NCBI GenBank assembly: GCA_038117205.1
Contig: JAYOFL010000007.1
Location: 1-64,000, forward strand
DNA from: JAQBZY01 sp038117205
GTDB taxonomy: Bacteria > Pseudomonadota > Alphaproteobacteria > Rhodospirillales > Casp-alpha2
DNA length: 64,000 bases
Direction of reading: 5' to 3'
Shown piece after piece: positions 44,459-53,437 of this stretch. The notes below the pieces were generated by a model that saw nothing but the letters and a program-made list of their open reading frames with translations, searched no databases and had not been told where the DNA came from. Position 1 is the stretch's first letter. Every line of letters starts with the position of its first letter. The translations under genes were made by a program, and so were the position numbers.

Positions 44459-45427
44459 TCAGAACCACTTCTGCAGGTTCATGTCCTTGTAGAGGTGCGC
44501 GACTTCTTCCTCGTAGCCGTTGAACATCAACGTCTCGCGGCGGAACAGCTCACCGATGCGGCGCTCCGAAGCCTGGCTCCAGCGCGGGTGGCTGACCTTC
44601 GGATTGACGTTCGAGTAGAAGCCGTATTCGCGGGGCGCGTAGTCGGCCCAACTCGTCTTCGGCATCTCGCTCACGAACTTGATGCTGACGATCGACTTGA
44701 TCGACTTGAAGCCGTACTTCCAAGGTACCATCAGGCGGAGCGGCGCGCCGTTCTGGTTCGGCAGCACTTCGCCGTAGAGACCGACCACCAGGAGCGACAG
44801 CGGGTTCATGGCCTCGTCGATGCGGAGCCCTTCCTTGTACGGCCAATCGAGAATCGGGCCGCGCTGACCCGGCATGCGCTCTGGATCGAACAGCGTTTCG
44901 AAGTAGACGTACTTGGCGTCGCCATTGGGTTCGAACCGCTTGAGGACGTCGCCGAGCGGCACGCCGACCCACGGCACCACCATCGACCAGGCCTCGACGC
45001 AACGGAAGCGGTAGACGCGCTCTTCCAACATGTGCGGCTTGATCAGATCCTCGAAGCCGATCTTGCCGGGCTTGGCGCAGAGGCCGCCGACCTCGACCGT
45101 CCACGGAAGCGGCTTGAATTTCTTGGCGTTCTCGGACGGGTCCTTCTTGCCGGTGCCGAATTCGTAGAAGTTGTTGTAGCCGGCGATGACGTCGTAATCG
45201 TTCGGCTTGTCCTTCTCGCCGAGGCTCTCCGCCGTCCATTTGGTCTTCTTCACGCCTTCCAGCTTTTCGCGGGCGGCGAGCGCCGGCAGCGTCGGCAACG
45301 CGCCCAGCGCCAGGCCGGCGCCGGCGACGGCGGCGGTCTTCAGGAAATCGCGGCGGCGGTCGAATACGGATTTCGGCGTGATTTCCGAACCCAATACGTC
45401 GGAAGCCTTCTTGAACTTGATCAGCAT
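44459..45427 (-). CDS. msrP: Protein-methionine-sulfoxide reductase catalytic subunit MsrP
   Basis: Periplasmic molybdopterin enzyme that repairs oxidised Met in envelope proteins. The 322-residue product starts with a Tat signal (DRRRDFLKTAAVAGAGLALG, cleavage after ALA). The Mo-ligand Cys lies in YRFRCVEAWSMVVPWVG, and the sulfite-oxidase fold is evident in APLRLMVPWKYGFKSIKSIV. Together with msrQ it forms the MsrPQ repair system. Confidence 0.94.
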   Translation of the reverse strand: MLIKFKKASDVLGSEITPKSVFDRRRDFLKTAAVAGAGLALGALPTLPALAAREKLEGVKKTKWTAESLGEKDKPNDYDVIAGYNNFYEFGTGKKDPSENAKKFKPLPWTVEVGGLCAKPGKIGFEDLIKPHMLEERVYRFRCVEAWSMVVPWVGVPLGDVLKRFEPNGDAKYVYFETLFDPERMPGQRGPILDWPYKEGLRIDEAMNPLSLLVVGLYGEVLPNQNGAPLRLMVPWKYGFKSIKSIVSIKFVSEMPKTSWADYAPREYGFYSNVNPKVSHPRWSQASERRIGELFRRETLMFNGYEEEVAHLYKDMNLQKWF

Positions 45428-45644
45428 CGGCGTTTCCCTTCGGCGGCGCTGGGCGCCCTTGGCGTCCGCGGCGGCATGCTAGCACGGCAGGCCGTTGGCG
45501 GATATTGACATTACCCGGCATTGAATAACGTATTCGGGGACGAAACCGCCAATAAACACCCCCTCACGTTTTCGTCATGCTGTTTCGATGACGGGTGCCG
45601 CGGTGGGTGCTATGATTGCGGCGACGCCGAGGAAAAGACCAAAC

Positions 45645-46313
45645 ATGCGCGTTCTCTACCATCTCTGGCTGTCCCCCTTCTGCCGCAAGGTCCGCATCGC
45701 GCTCGCCGAAAAGCGGGTCGATTTCGAATTGAAGGCGGAAAACGTCTGGAAGCGGCGCGACGAGTTCCTCGCCATCAACCCGGCCGGCGAAGTGCCGGTT
45801 CTGGTGGAACCGGACGGCACGGCGCTCTCGGGCAGCCTCGTCATCTGCGAATTCCTGGACGAGATGCATCCGGAACCGCCGCTGCTCGGCCGCCAGCCGC
45901 TGCACCGTGCCGAGGTCAGGCGCCTCGTCGACTGGTTCGACCGCAAGTTCGACCGCGAGGTCACGGAAAAGCTGGTCGGCGAGAAGTTCATGAAGCGGTT
46001 CCTGGCGCTCGGCGAGCCGGATTCGGCGAAGATCCGCGCCGGGCATCAGAACATGCACACGCACCTCGACTACATCACCTATCTGGTGGAGCGCCGGAGA
46101 TGGCTCGCCGGCGACGCGTTCTCCTTGGCCGACATCGCCGCGGCGGCGCACCTCTCGACCATCGACTATCTGGGCGACGTGCCGTGGGCCGACCACGAAG
46201 TCGCCAAGGACTGGTACGCCCGCATCAAGTCGCGGCCGAGTTTCCGCGCCATCCTGGCCGATCACATCCCGAACGCGCCGCCGCCGAAGCACTACGCCGA
46301 TCTGGATTTCTGA
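45645..46313 (+). CDS. Glutathione S-transferase family protein
   Basis: A 222-residue cytosolic GST. The thioredoxin-fold domain has LSPFCRKVRIALAEKRVDFE and the cis-Pro motif GEVPVLVEPDGTALSGS; the helical domain follows (DWFDRKFDREVTEKL, LAGDAFSLADIAAAAHLS). The CRKV Cys sits where Ser or Cys starts the active-site helix. Substrate unknown. ATG 45645 is chosen because the fold begins there; the frame extends upstream to 45588. Confidence 0.87.
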   Translation: MRVLYHLWLSPFCRKVRIALAEKRVDFELKAENVWKRRDEFLAINPAGEVPVLVEPDGTALSGSLVICEFLDEMHPEPPLLGRQPLHRAEVRRLVDWFDRKFDREVTEKLVGEKFMKRFLALGEPDSAKIRAGHQNMHTHLDYITYLVERRRWLAGDAFSLADIAAAAHLSTIDYLGDVPWADHEVAKDWYARIKSRPSFRAILADHIPNAPPPKHYADLDF

Positions 46314-46341
46314 GAGCCGGTTTTCCGAGGGCCGATCGCCC

Positions 46342-46386
46342 CCTCATCCTTCGAGAAGCTCGCATACGCTCGCTCCTCAGGATGAG
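46342..46386. repeat. Intergenic palindrome (CTCATCCT...AGGATGAG type)
   Basis: Perfect 8-bp outer arms CTCATCCT/AGGATGAG enclose an inner GAG-AGC...GCT-CTC repeat. It is related in form to the element at 6005-6055. It lies between the convergent GST and TPR genes. Confidence 0.65.
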
Positions 46387-46394
46387 CGCGGCGA

Positions 46395-47162
46395 TTACTT
46401 CTGCTTAACGTCCATCTTCTCGATGTTGGCGCGCGCCATGCGGGCCGCTTCGCCGTCCGGTTCCAGTTCCAGTACCCGCATCCAGTCCTTGCGCGCGCCC
46501 GCCTTGTCGTCGGCGAGGCGCCGCACGATGCCGCGCTCGAGAAGCGCCGCGACGTTCGTGGGATCGAGGGCGAGCGCCCGGTCGGCGTCGCTCCGCGCCG
46601 GGCCGAGTTCGTCCAGATACCTGTACGCGCTGGCGCGGAAGACGTAGGCGTCGACCCGGTCCGGCTGCGCCGCGATGGCGTTGGTCAAATCCTCGGCGGC
46701 GGCCCGATAGTCGCCGAGCTGGCCGCGCGCCTGGGCCCGGTCGATCAGGGTTTCCGGCTCGCCCGGCGTCAGGCCGAGGGCCGACGTGAACGCCGCCTCG
46801 GCGCGGGCCGCGTCCCCCTTGACCAGCCAGGCCTGCCCGGCCTGCGCCAGCACGCTCGCCTTGAAGGCCGGCTCGCGGCGCATGGTCTGAGCCAACACCT
46901 CGAGCCGGCGCGCCGCGTATTCGGGCTGTCCGGCGTGCAGCAGCGCCAGCGCCGCGCAATGCTCGGCGGCGTCGCCGCCGCCCATGGCCTTCCACGCCAG
47001 CGCCGTTTCGAAGCCGTCGGAAGGATCGGATCTCGCCAGCTCGAGGCAGCGCGCGTACTCGCGGGCGTGGTTGACCTCTTCCGCCACGGCGGCGCCGGGG
47101 ACCGACTGCGCCGCCAAGGCGAGAACGGCGGAAACGGCAAGGAGGCTTCCAAGTTTTCGCAT
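46395..47162 (-). CDS. Exported TPR-repeat protein
   Basis: A 255-residue protein with a signal peptide (about residues 1-27, ending AVA). The mature part is helical with several TPR units: ARAEAAFTSALGLTPGEPET, YRAAAEDLTNAIAAQPDRVD, ARSDADRALALDPTNVAALL and ARKDWMRVLELEPDGEAARM. TPRs mediate protein binding; a periplasmic location is expected. It is divergent from the SDR gene. No partner can be identified. Confidence 0.82.
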   Translation of the reverse strand: MRKLGSLLAVSAVLALAAQSVPGAAVAEEVNHAREYARCLELARSDPSDGFETALAWKAMGGGDAAEHCAALALLHAGQPEYAARRLEVLAQTMRREPAFKASVLAQAGQAWLVKGDAARAEAAFTSALGLTPGEPETLIDRAQARGQLGDYRAAAEDLTNAIAAQPDRVDAYVFRASAYRYLDELGPARSDADRALALDPTNVAALLERGIVRRLADDKAGARKDWMRVLELEPDGEAARMARANIEKMDVKQK

Positions 47163-47258
47163 CTCGCGCTAGACCTATGGCGTGTGACCGCTTCCGACAA
47201 GAGGGCGGATCCGGCGGACGATACGTCCGGCAGCGCCCCGGCGAAAGGAAATCCGAGC

Positions 47259-48149
47259 GTGACGCGGAGAGACGAACCGCGCCTGTTTTGTTTCGGCCTC
47301 GGCTATTCGGCGCTCGCGCTGATCCGCAGCCTGCGCGTTTCCGATTGGCACGCGGCCGGCACCGTCCGCGACATCGACCGGGCGGCGGCGCTGCGCGGCC
47401 AGGGGATCGAGACATTCTATTTCGACGGCAACCGTCCGAACGAGCTGGTCACGGCGGCCCTCGCCAAGACGACGCATCTCTTGACGTCCGCGCCGCCGAA
47501 CGACGCCGGCGATCCGGTGCTCGGCATGCACGGAAACGACATCGCGGCCCTCAAGGGCCTGCGCTGGATCGGCTATCTGTCGACGACCGGCGTCTACGGC
47601 GACACCGGCGGCGCCGTCGTCAGCGAGACCGCCGAGACCAATCCGTCGAGCGAGCGGAGCCGGCGCCGCGTCGAGGCCGAGAACGCCTGGCTGGCGCTGC
47701 ATCGGGAACACGGCCTGCCGGTGCACGTGTTCCGGCTTGCAGGCATCTACGGCCCCGGCCGCTCGGTGTTCGACCAGATCCGCGCCGGCACGGCGAAGCG
47801 GATCGACCGGCCCGGACACGCCTTCTCGCGCATCCACGTCGACGACATCGCCAACGTGCTGCGCGCCTCGATCGCCAAGCCGTCGCCCGGCGCGATCTAC
47901 AACGTCTGCGACGACGAGCCGGCGCCGCCGGCCGAGGTGATGGCGTATGCCTGCCATCTGCTCGACAAGGAGCCGCCGCCGATCGAGGATTTCGAAACGG
48001 CGCGGACCCGCATGTCGCCGATGGCGCTCAGTTTCTGGAACGGCAACCGCCGCATCGACAATTCGCGCATCCGCAAGGAACTCGGCGTGAAGCTGTCGTA
48101 TCCGACCTACCGCGCCGGCCTGCATGCGATCCTGGAGCAGGAAACCTAG
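47259..48149 (+). CDS. NAD(P)-dependent epimerase/dehydratase family protein (YeeZ-like)
   Basis: A 296-residue Rossmann protein of the atypical extended SDR group. The nucleotide-binding N-terminus reads LFCFGLGYSALALIRSLRV, followed by YLSTTGVYGDTGGAVVSETA, FRLAGIYGPGRSVFDQIRAG and YNVCDDEPAPPAEV. The usual YxxxK catalytic pair is not evident (the segment is SERSRRRVEAEN), as in YeeZ-like members. GTG 47259 has an AAGGAAA RBS; GTG 47184 would add 25 residues. It converges on the hydrolase with overlapping CTAG stops. Confidence 0.8.
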   Translation: MTRRDEPRLFCFGLGYSALALIRSLRVSDWHAAGTVRDIDRAAALRGQGIETFYFDGNRPNELVTAALAKTTHLLTSAPPNDAGDPVLGMHGNDIAALKGLRWIGYLSTTGVYGDTGGAVVSETAETNPSSERSRRRVEAENAWLALHREHGLPVHVFRLAGIYGPGRSVFDQIRAGTAKRIDRPGHAFSRIHVDDIANVLRASIAKPSPGAIYNVCDDEPAPPAEVMAYACHLLDKEPPPIEDFETARTRMSPMALSFWNGNRRIDNSRIRKELGVKLSYPTYRAGLHAILEQET

Positions 48150-48928
48150 GCGACGGACGCGTCGAGATGGCGCACGAGGGACGCCAGCGTCGCCGTCAGC
48201 CGGTCGAGATCGGCCGGCGTCGAGAGACGATGATCGCCTTCCTTCACGAACTGGATTTCCACGTCCGGCGTCCTGAGTTTCTCGGAGAGCCGCAGCGCCG
48301 TCTCCCAGGGAACGTCCGCGTCCTTCATGCCGTGGATCAGCCTGACCGGCGCGTCGATGGCGATCTCGCCCCGCAGCAGCAGGTGGTTCTTGCCCTCCGT
48401 CAGCAGATCGGCGCGGATGCGGTAAGGTTCCTGGTCGTCGTAGCAGTTGGGAATCTCGCAGAAGCCCTTTTCCGCGAGGTCATTGTGCTGGTGCGCGTTC
48501 AAGGCCGACGGGATCAGGTCTTCCGTGAAGTCGGGCGCGGCGGCGATGCCGATCAGCCCGGCGATGCGTTCCGGGCGGGCCAGTGCCGTGAGCAGCATGA
48601 TCCAGCCGCCCATGCTGGAGCCGACCAGTATCTGCGGTCCCGCCGGTACCGCGTCCAGGACGCGGACCGCGTCGTCGGCCCAGCGGCCGATGGTGCCGTC
48701 CTCGAAGGCGCCGTCGGACTCGCCGTGTCCGAAATAGTCGAAGCGCGTAAAGGCGCGACCCTCGGCCAGACAGAATGCTTCCAAGGCCAGCGCCTTGCCG
48801 CCCTGCATGTCGGACTTGAATCCGGTCAGGAACATGACGCCGGGAGACTTGCCACCGGTGTGCCGGTAGGCGATCATCGAACCGTCCTTGCCGGCGAGCG
48901 TGTTGGAATCTTGGGCTTGAATGGACAT
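48146..48928 (-). CDS. Alpha/beta hydrolase
   Basis: A 260-residue cytosolic hydrolase. The catalytic triad can be placed: nucleophile Ser in GSSMGGW, acid Asp in GMKDADVPWE, and His in EGDHRLSTP. The oxyanion segment is FLTGFKSDMQGGK, and DYFGHGESDG is the conserved loop. Similar proteins act as acyl-thioesterases or palmitoyl-thioesterase-like enzymes; the substrate is unknown. ATG 48928 is chosen, while an in-frame ATG at 48961 would overlap the start of the divergent glycosyltransferase gene. Confidence 0.85.
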   Translation of the reverse strand: MSIQAQDSNTLAGKDGSMIAYRHTGGKSPGVMFLTGFKSDMQGGKALALEAFCLAEGRAFTRFDYFGHGESDGAFEDGTIGRWADDAVRVLDAVPAGPQILVGSSMGGWIMLLTALARPERIAGLIGIAAAPDFTEDLIPSALNAHQHNDLAEKGFCEIPNCYDDQEPYRIRADLLTEGKNHLLLRGEIAIDAPVRLIHGMKDADVPWETALRLSEKLRTPDVEIQFVKEGDHRLSTPADLDRLTATLASLVRHLDASVA

Positions 48929-48959
48929 ATCGCGGCCGTGCACCCATCTCTGAAATGCC

Positions 48960-50168
48960 ATGACTGAGAACGCCGACGTTAGCACCGCGTCCGCCACGAT
49001 GGAACGCCCGTCACCCGAGGCGAAGGGGCCGTGCGTGCTGCAGATTCTGCCCGCGCTCGGCGGGTCGGGCGGCGTCGAGCGCGGCACGGTCGAGATTGCC
49101 GGCGCCATCGTCGCCGCCGGCGGGCGGGCGCTGGTGGCGTCGGAGGGCGGACCGCTGGTGCACGATCTCGGGCGCGTCGGCGCCGAGCACATCACGCTCC
49201 CCGTCGCCTCCAAGAATCCCGTCGTCATGTACAGGAACATCGAACGGATCATCGACGTGATCCGCGGCCACAACGTCGATCTGGTACACGTGCGCTCGCG
49301 CGCGCCGGCATGGAGCGCCTATTTCGCCTGCCGCCGCGCCAAGGTGCCGTTCGTCACCACGTTCCACGGCACGTATTCCATCGGCAACTGGATCAAGCGC
49401 CGCTACAACGCGATCATGACGCGGGGCGAGCGGGTGATCGCCATTTCCGAATTCATCGGCGGCCACGTGCGCCGGCACTACGGCGTGCCGGTCGACCGCA
49501 TCCGCGTCATCCACCGGGGCGTCGATCTGCAACGCTTCGATCCGGCGCGGGTATCGGCGGAGCGCGTCATCAAGCTCGCCACCGACTGGCGCATGACCGA
49601 CGGCCTGCCGGTCGTCATGCTGCCGGGCCGGCTGACGCGCTGGAAGGGCCAGACGGTCCTGATCGAGGCCATGGCGCTTTTGGAACGCCGCGACGTGCGG
49701 TGCGTGCTGGTCGGCTCCGACCAGGGACGCATCGATTACCGGGACGAGCTTGAAAAACTAATCGAAAGCCGCGGCCTCTCCTCGGTCGTGCGCATCGTCG
49801 ATCATTGCGACGACATGCCGGCGGCGTACATGCTGACCGACGTGGTGGTTTCCGCCTCCACCGATCCGGAAGCGTTCGGCCGCGTCATCGCCGAGGGTCA
49901 GGCCATGGGCCGGCCCGTCATCGCCACCGATCACGGCGGCGCGCGCGAGATCGTCGACGCCGGCGTGACGGGTTGGCTGACGCCGTCCGGCGATCCGGCG
50001 GCGCTGGCGGAAAAGATCGCGACCGCCCTCGCCCTCGACGAGGGGGCGCGCCAGCGGCTCGCCGACGCCGCCATCCGGCGCATCCGCGCCACCTTCTCGA
50101 CGACCCTCATGTGCGACAAGACGCTCGCCGTCTATGACGAGGTGCTCGCGGCCCGCGGGCGCGGTTGA
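48960..50168 (+). CDS. Glycosyltransferase family 4 protein
   Basis: A 402-residue GT-B enzyme. The acceptor domain has LPALGGSGGVERGTVEIAGA and THFHGTYS-like FVTTFHGTYSIGNWIKRRY; the donor domain has LPGRLTRWKGQTVLIEAMAL and the nucleotide-sugar motif STDPEAFGRVIAEGQAMGRP. It probably builds lipopolysaccharide core or another surface sugar. A GT9 protein gene starts 4 bases after its stop. Confidence 0.9.
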   Translation: MTENADVSTASATMERPSPEAKGPCVLQILPALGGSGGVERGTVEIAGAIVAAGGRALVASEGGPLVHDLGRVGAEHITLPVASKNPVVMYRNIERIIDVIRGHNVDLVHVRSRAPAWSAYFACRRAKVPFVTTFHGTYSIGNWIKRRYNAIMTRGERVIAISEFIGGHVRRHYGVPVDRIRVIHRGVDLQRFDPARVSAERVIKLATDWRMTDGLPVVMLPGRLTRWKGQTVLIEAMALLERRDVRCVLVGSDQGRIDYRDELEKLIESRGLSSVVRIVDHCDDMPAAYMLTDVVVSASTDPEAFGRVIAEGQAMGRPVIATDHGGAREIVDAGVTGWLTPSGDPAALAEKIATALALDEGARQRLADAAIRRIRATFSTTLMCDKTLAVYDEVLAARGRG

Positions 50169-50172
50169 TCCC

Positions 50173-51114
50173 GTGTCCGGTTCCGGCAAGGACCGTCCCC
50201 GCATCCTCGTCATCAAGTTGGGCGCGCTCGGCGACGTCGTGCAGGCGCTGGGCCCCATGCGGGCGATCCGCGACCATCATGCCGACGCCGAGATCACGAT
50301 CCTGACGACGGCGCCCTTCGCCGAACTCCTGACGGTCGCCGGCGTCGCCGACGCGGTCTGGACCGACACCCGGCCGAGGGCGCTCGATCTCGGCGGCTGG
50401 CTCTCCCTCAGGCGGCGGCTCCGCGGCGGTAATTTCACGCGGGTCTACGATCTGCAGACGTCCGACCGCTCCAGCGGCTACTTCCGCCTGTTCTGGCCCG
50501 GCCCCTATCCGGCGTGGTCCGGCATCGCCAAGGGCTGCTCGCATCCACATGCGAATCCGAACAGGGATTTCATGCACACCGTCGAGCGCCAGGCGGAACA
50601 GCTCGCCGTGGCGGGCATTGCCGACGTGCCGGCGCCCAGCCTGGCGGACATCGAAAGCGACGTTTCGAAATTTGCCCTCGCCGCGCCCTATGCGTTGATC
50701 GCGCCCGGCGGCGCGCCGCACCGCCCGGAAAAACGCTGGCCGGCGGAAAATTTCCGGGAAATCGCCCGGTCTCTCGCCGCCACAGGCGTGACGCCGGTCG
50801 CCATCGGCGGCGCGGCGGAACGCACCCTTTGCGAAGAGGCCTTGGCCGGCGTGCCGGGTGCCAGAAACCTCGCCGGCGAAACCAGCCTGATCGAGCTCGT
50901 CGGCCTGGCGCGGGGTGCTTCGCTGGCGCTCGGCAACGACACCGGCCCCATGCACATCGCCGCCGTCGCCGGCGTGCCGACTGTAGTGCTTTATTCCAAT
51001 GCCTCCGACCCGGCGCTCTGCGCGCAACGGGGGCCGAAGGTCACGATCCTCCGCCGCGAGCGGCTTGCCGACCTCACGCCGGCCGAGGTGATGGACGCCC
51101 TGCCCCACCCTTAA
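50173..51114 (+). CDS. Glycosyltransferase family 9 (heptosyltransferase-like) protein
   Basis: A 313-residue GT9 enzyme, the family of ADP-heptose:LPS heptosyltransferases. Signatures are RILVIKLGALGDVVQALGPM at the N-terminus, APGGAPHRPEKRWPAENF, and LALGNDTGPMHIAAVAGVPT. Start GTG 50173, four bases after the GT4 stop. With the GT4 gene it forms a small surface-polysaccharide pair; which sugar is moved is not clear. Confidence 0.9.
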   Translation: MSGSGKDRPRILVIKLGALGDVVQALGPMRAIRDHHADAEITILTTAPFAELLTVAGVADAVWTDTRPRALDLGGWLSLRRRLRGGNFTRVYDLQTSDRSSGYFRLFWPGPYPAWSGIAKGCSHPHANPNRDFMHTVERQAEQLAVAGIADVPAPSLADIESDVSKFALAAPYALIAPGGAPHRPEKRWPAENFREIARSLAATGVTPVAIGGAAERTLCEEALAGVPGARNLAGETSLIELVGLARGASLALGNDTGPMHIAAVAGVPTVVLYSNASDPALCAQRGPKVTILRRERLADLTPAEVMDALPHP

Positions 51115-51144
51115 CGGCCTCGACAGCCCCGGAATCCCCATGAT

Positions 51145-51237
51145 ATGAGCAGCCGCATGAAGACGCCATTCGCCACCGCGACGACCACCGGAACCCCCCG
51201 CCGAACTACCGGCGCGGGCGGGGTTTCGGCTGTCTGA
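51145..51237 (+). CDS. Candidate threonine-rich leader peptide upstream of thrS
   Basis: A 30-codon ORF ending in TGA 140 bp before the thrS start. Eight of 30 codons are Thr, concentrated as TATTTGT and RRTT (51175-51210). A shorter start at 51157 keeps all eight. It lies between the heptosyltransferase gene and thrS with no other function evident, and it overlaps a GC-rich hairpin (about 51192-51225). That is the layout of ribosome-mediated attenuation, in which stalling at Thr codons would favour thrS expression. No strong RBS is visible, and the ORF could be coincidental. Confidence 0.45.
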   Translation: MSSRMKTPFATATTTGTPRRTTGAGGVSAV

Positions 51238-51331
51238 CGCTTTCCGGCGCCACCTCCATCCCGTCCGCCTTCGCCCGTTTCGCCCGGCCCGCCGCGTTCG
51301 GCGGCCGCGCCGGGAGAACTTGACAGGTCAA
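51192..51331 (+). promoter_or_regulatory. Structured thrS leader region
   Basis: Three possible pairings: hairpin 51192-51225 (inner CGCCG/CGGCG and outer CCCC/GGGG arms), a strong hairpin around CCGCCG-CGTT-CGGCGG (about 51290-51305), and a long-range pairing CCGGCGC (51244-51250) with GCGCCGG (51307-51313). A perfect dyad TTGACAGGTCAA lies at 51320-51331. No T tract follows the hairpins, so any control is unlikely to be a classic intrinsic attenuator. Confidence 0.4.
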
Positions 51332-51377
51332 GCGATCAGCCTAGGTTTCAACCGATTTTCAGACCAGGGAGCATGAA

Positions 51378-53378
51378 ATGCCCCGTATCACATTGCCGGA
51401 CGGCAGCGTTCGCGAATTCGACAAGCCCGTGACGGGCGGCGAGGTGGCGGCGTCCATCGGCGCCGGCCTCGCCAAGGCGGCGATGGTCGTGCGCGTCGAC
51501 GGCGAGCTTCTCGATCTCGACCGGCCCATCGCCAACGACGTGCAGCTCGCCATCGTCACCGACAAGGACGAGGCGGCGGCGCTGGAAGTGCTGCGGCACG
51601 ACTGCGCGCACGTGCTGGCCATGGCCGTGCAGGAGCTTTTCCCCGGCACGCAGATCACCTTCGGCCCGGCCATCGAGGACGGCTTCTACTACGACTTCCA
51701 CCGCGAGCAGCCGTTCTCGACCGAGGACTTCCCGGCCATCGAAGCAAAGATGAAAGAGATCGTGGACCGCAACATCCCGATCGTCCGCGAGGTCTGGACG
51801 CGCGACCAGGTCGCCAAGTTCTTCGAGGAGAAGGGCGAGACGTTCAAGGCCGAGTGGGTCTGGGAACTGCCGGAAGGCGAGGAAATCAGCATGTACCGGC
51901 AGGGCGACTGGGTCGATCTCTGCCGCGGCCCGCACCTGCCGACGACGGGCCGGCTCGGCAAGGCCTTCAAGCTGACCAAGCTGGCCGGCGCCTATTGGCG
52001 CGGCGATTCGTCGCGGCCGCAGTTGCAGCGCATCTACGGCACCTGCTGGCGGAACGACAAGGAGCTCGGCGCCTATCTGACGCGGATCGAGGAAGCGGAA
52101 AAGCGCGACCACCGCCGCATCGGCCGCGAGATGGATCTCTTCCATCTGCAGGACGAGGCGCGCGGCGCCGTCTTCTGGCACCCGAAGGGCTGGTCGCTCT
52201 ACCGGACCTGCGAACGCTACATGCGGATGCGCCTGGAAGACGCCGGCTACGTCGAGGTGAAGACGCCGCAGCTGGTCGACCGCGATCTCTGGGAGCGGTC
52301 TGGCCACTGGGAGAAATTCCGCGAGCACATGTTCGTCGCCGAGGTGGACGAGGGCTCGTCGCATGCCAACGACGAGCAAGGGCATGGACACGATCATGGG
52401 CACGGGCACGGCGAGAAGCCCGGCGGGACGACGCGGCATCTGGCGCTGAAGCCGATGAACTGCCCCGGTCACGTGCAGATCTTCCGCCAGGGCATCAAGA
52501 GCTACCGCGATCTGCCGCTGCGCATGGCGGAATTCGGATCGTGCCATCGCTACGAGCCGTCCGGCGCGCTGCACGGCATCATGCGGGTCCGCGCCTTCAC
52601 GCAGGACGACGCGCACATCTTCTGCACGGAAGACCAGATCGCCAGCGAGACGAAGGTGTTCATCGAGCTGTTGGCATCGGTCTATCGCGACTTCGGCTTC
52701 GACGCCTTCGTCGTCAAGTTCTCCGACCGGCCGGCGACGCGGGCCGGGTCCGACGCCGTCTGGGACAAGGCGGAAGCGGCGCTGATGAGCGCCACCAAAT
52801 CGGCCGGCGTCGACGTCATCCTCAATCCGGGCGAGGGCGCGTTCTACGGTCCGAAGCTGGAATTCGTGCTCAGGGACGCCATCGGCCGCGACTGGCAGTG
52901 CGGCACGCTGCAGGTGGACTTCGTGCTGCCGGAACGGCTCGATGCGCAGTACGTCGGCGAGGACGGGAACAAGCACCGCCCGGTCATGCTGCACCGGGCG
53001 ATCCTCGGGTCCTTCGAGCGGTTCATCGGCATCCTGATCGAGAACTACGCCGGGCGCTTCCCGATGTGGCTGGCCCCGGTGCAGGCGGTCGTCGCCACCA
53101 TCGTGTCCGACGCCGATCCGTATGCGGAGAAGGTTCAGGCCACCCTCGCCGCCGCCGGCATCCGCGCCGTCGTCGACGTCAGGAACGAGAAAATCAACTT
53201 TAAGGTGCGCGAGCACTCGCTCGCCAAGGTGCCGGCGATGCTCGTCGTCGGCTCGCGCGAGGCGGCGGAAGGCACGGTCGCGATCCGGCGCCTTGGCGGC
53301 AAGGACCAAGAAATCCTTGCGCTGGAAGAGGCAGTGGATAGACTGCGCGTTGAAGCGGCAGGCCCTTTCGGCGCGTGA
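51378..53378 (+). CDS. thrS: Threonyl-tRNA synthetase
   Basis: Class II synthetase charging tRNA-Thr, 666 residues. Domains: TGS (1-61), editing domain with HDCAH (H74, H78), SAD domain with DLCRGPHLP, catalytic core containing the zinc Cys in LKPMNCPGHV and RMAEFGSCHRYEPSG, and the C-terminal anticodon-binding domain (MWLAPVQAVVATI). Odd feature: a His-rich insert of about 25 residues (around 327-350, GHGHDHGHGHG) just before the NCPGH zinc Cys. ATG 51378 has GGGAG six bases upstream. infC follows. Confidence 0.96.
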   Translation: MPRITLPDGSVREFDKPVTGGEVAASIGAGLAKAAMVVRVDGELLDLDRPIANDVQLAIVTDKDEAAALEVLRHDCAHVLAMAVQELFPGTQITFGPAIEDGFYYDFHREQPFSTEDFPAIEAKMKEIVDRNIPIVREVWTRDQVAKFFEEKGETFKAEWVWELPEGEEISMYRQGDWVDLCRGPHLPTTGRLGKAFKLTKLAGAYWRGDSSRPQLQRIYGTCWRNDKELGAYLTRIEEAEKRDHRRIGREMDLFHLQDEARGAVFWHPKGWSLYRTCERYMRMRLEDAGYVEVKTPQLVDRDLWERSGHWEKFREHMFVAEVDEGSSHANDEQGHGHDHGHGHGEKPGGTTRHLALKPMNCPGHVQIFRQGIKSYRDLPLRMAEFGSCHRYEPSGALHGIMRVRAFTQDDAHIFCTEDQIASETKVFIELLASVYRDFGFDAFVVKFSDRPATRAGSDAVWDKAEAALMSATKSAGVDVILNPGEGAFYGPKLEFVLRDAIGRDWQCGTLQVDFVLPERLDAQYVGEDGNKHRPVMLHRAILGSFERFIGILIENYAGRFPMWLAPVQAVVATIVSDADPYAEKVQATLAAAGIRAVVDVRNEKINFKVREHSLAKVPAMLVVGSREAAEGTVAIRRLGGKDQEILALEEAVDRLRVEAAGPFGA

Positions 53379-53422
53379 GCGCGGATGCGAACGCCGGGGC
53401 CGGCCAACAGGTGTAACTGACG

Positions 53423-53437
53423 AAGGAGACGACCATA
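53423..53437 (+). promoter_or_regulatory. Shine-Dalgarno and AUA start codon of infC
   Basis: AAGGAG at 53423-53428 is followed after six bases by ATA (53435-53437) in frame with IF-3. IF-3 rejects non-canonical start codons, so an AUA start would make infC translation rise when IF-3 is low, as known for the AUU start in E. coli. Confidence 0.75.

Noticed and set aside
51320..51331. TTGACAGGTCAA as a transcription-factor operator
   Set aside because: The dyad is perfect, but it lies inside the transcribed thrS leader and matches no site I can name. I kept it only as a note in the leader entry.
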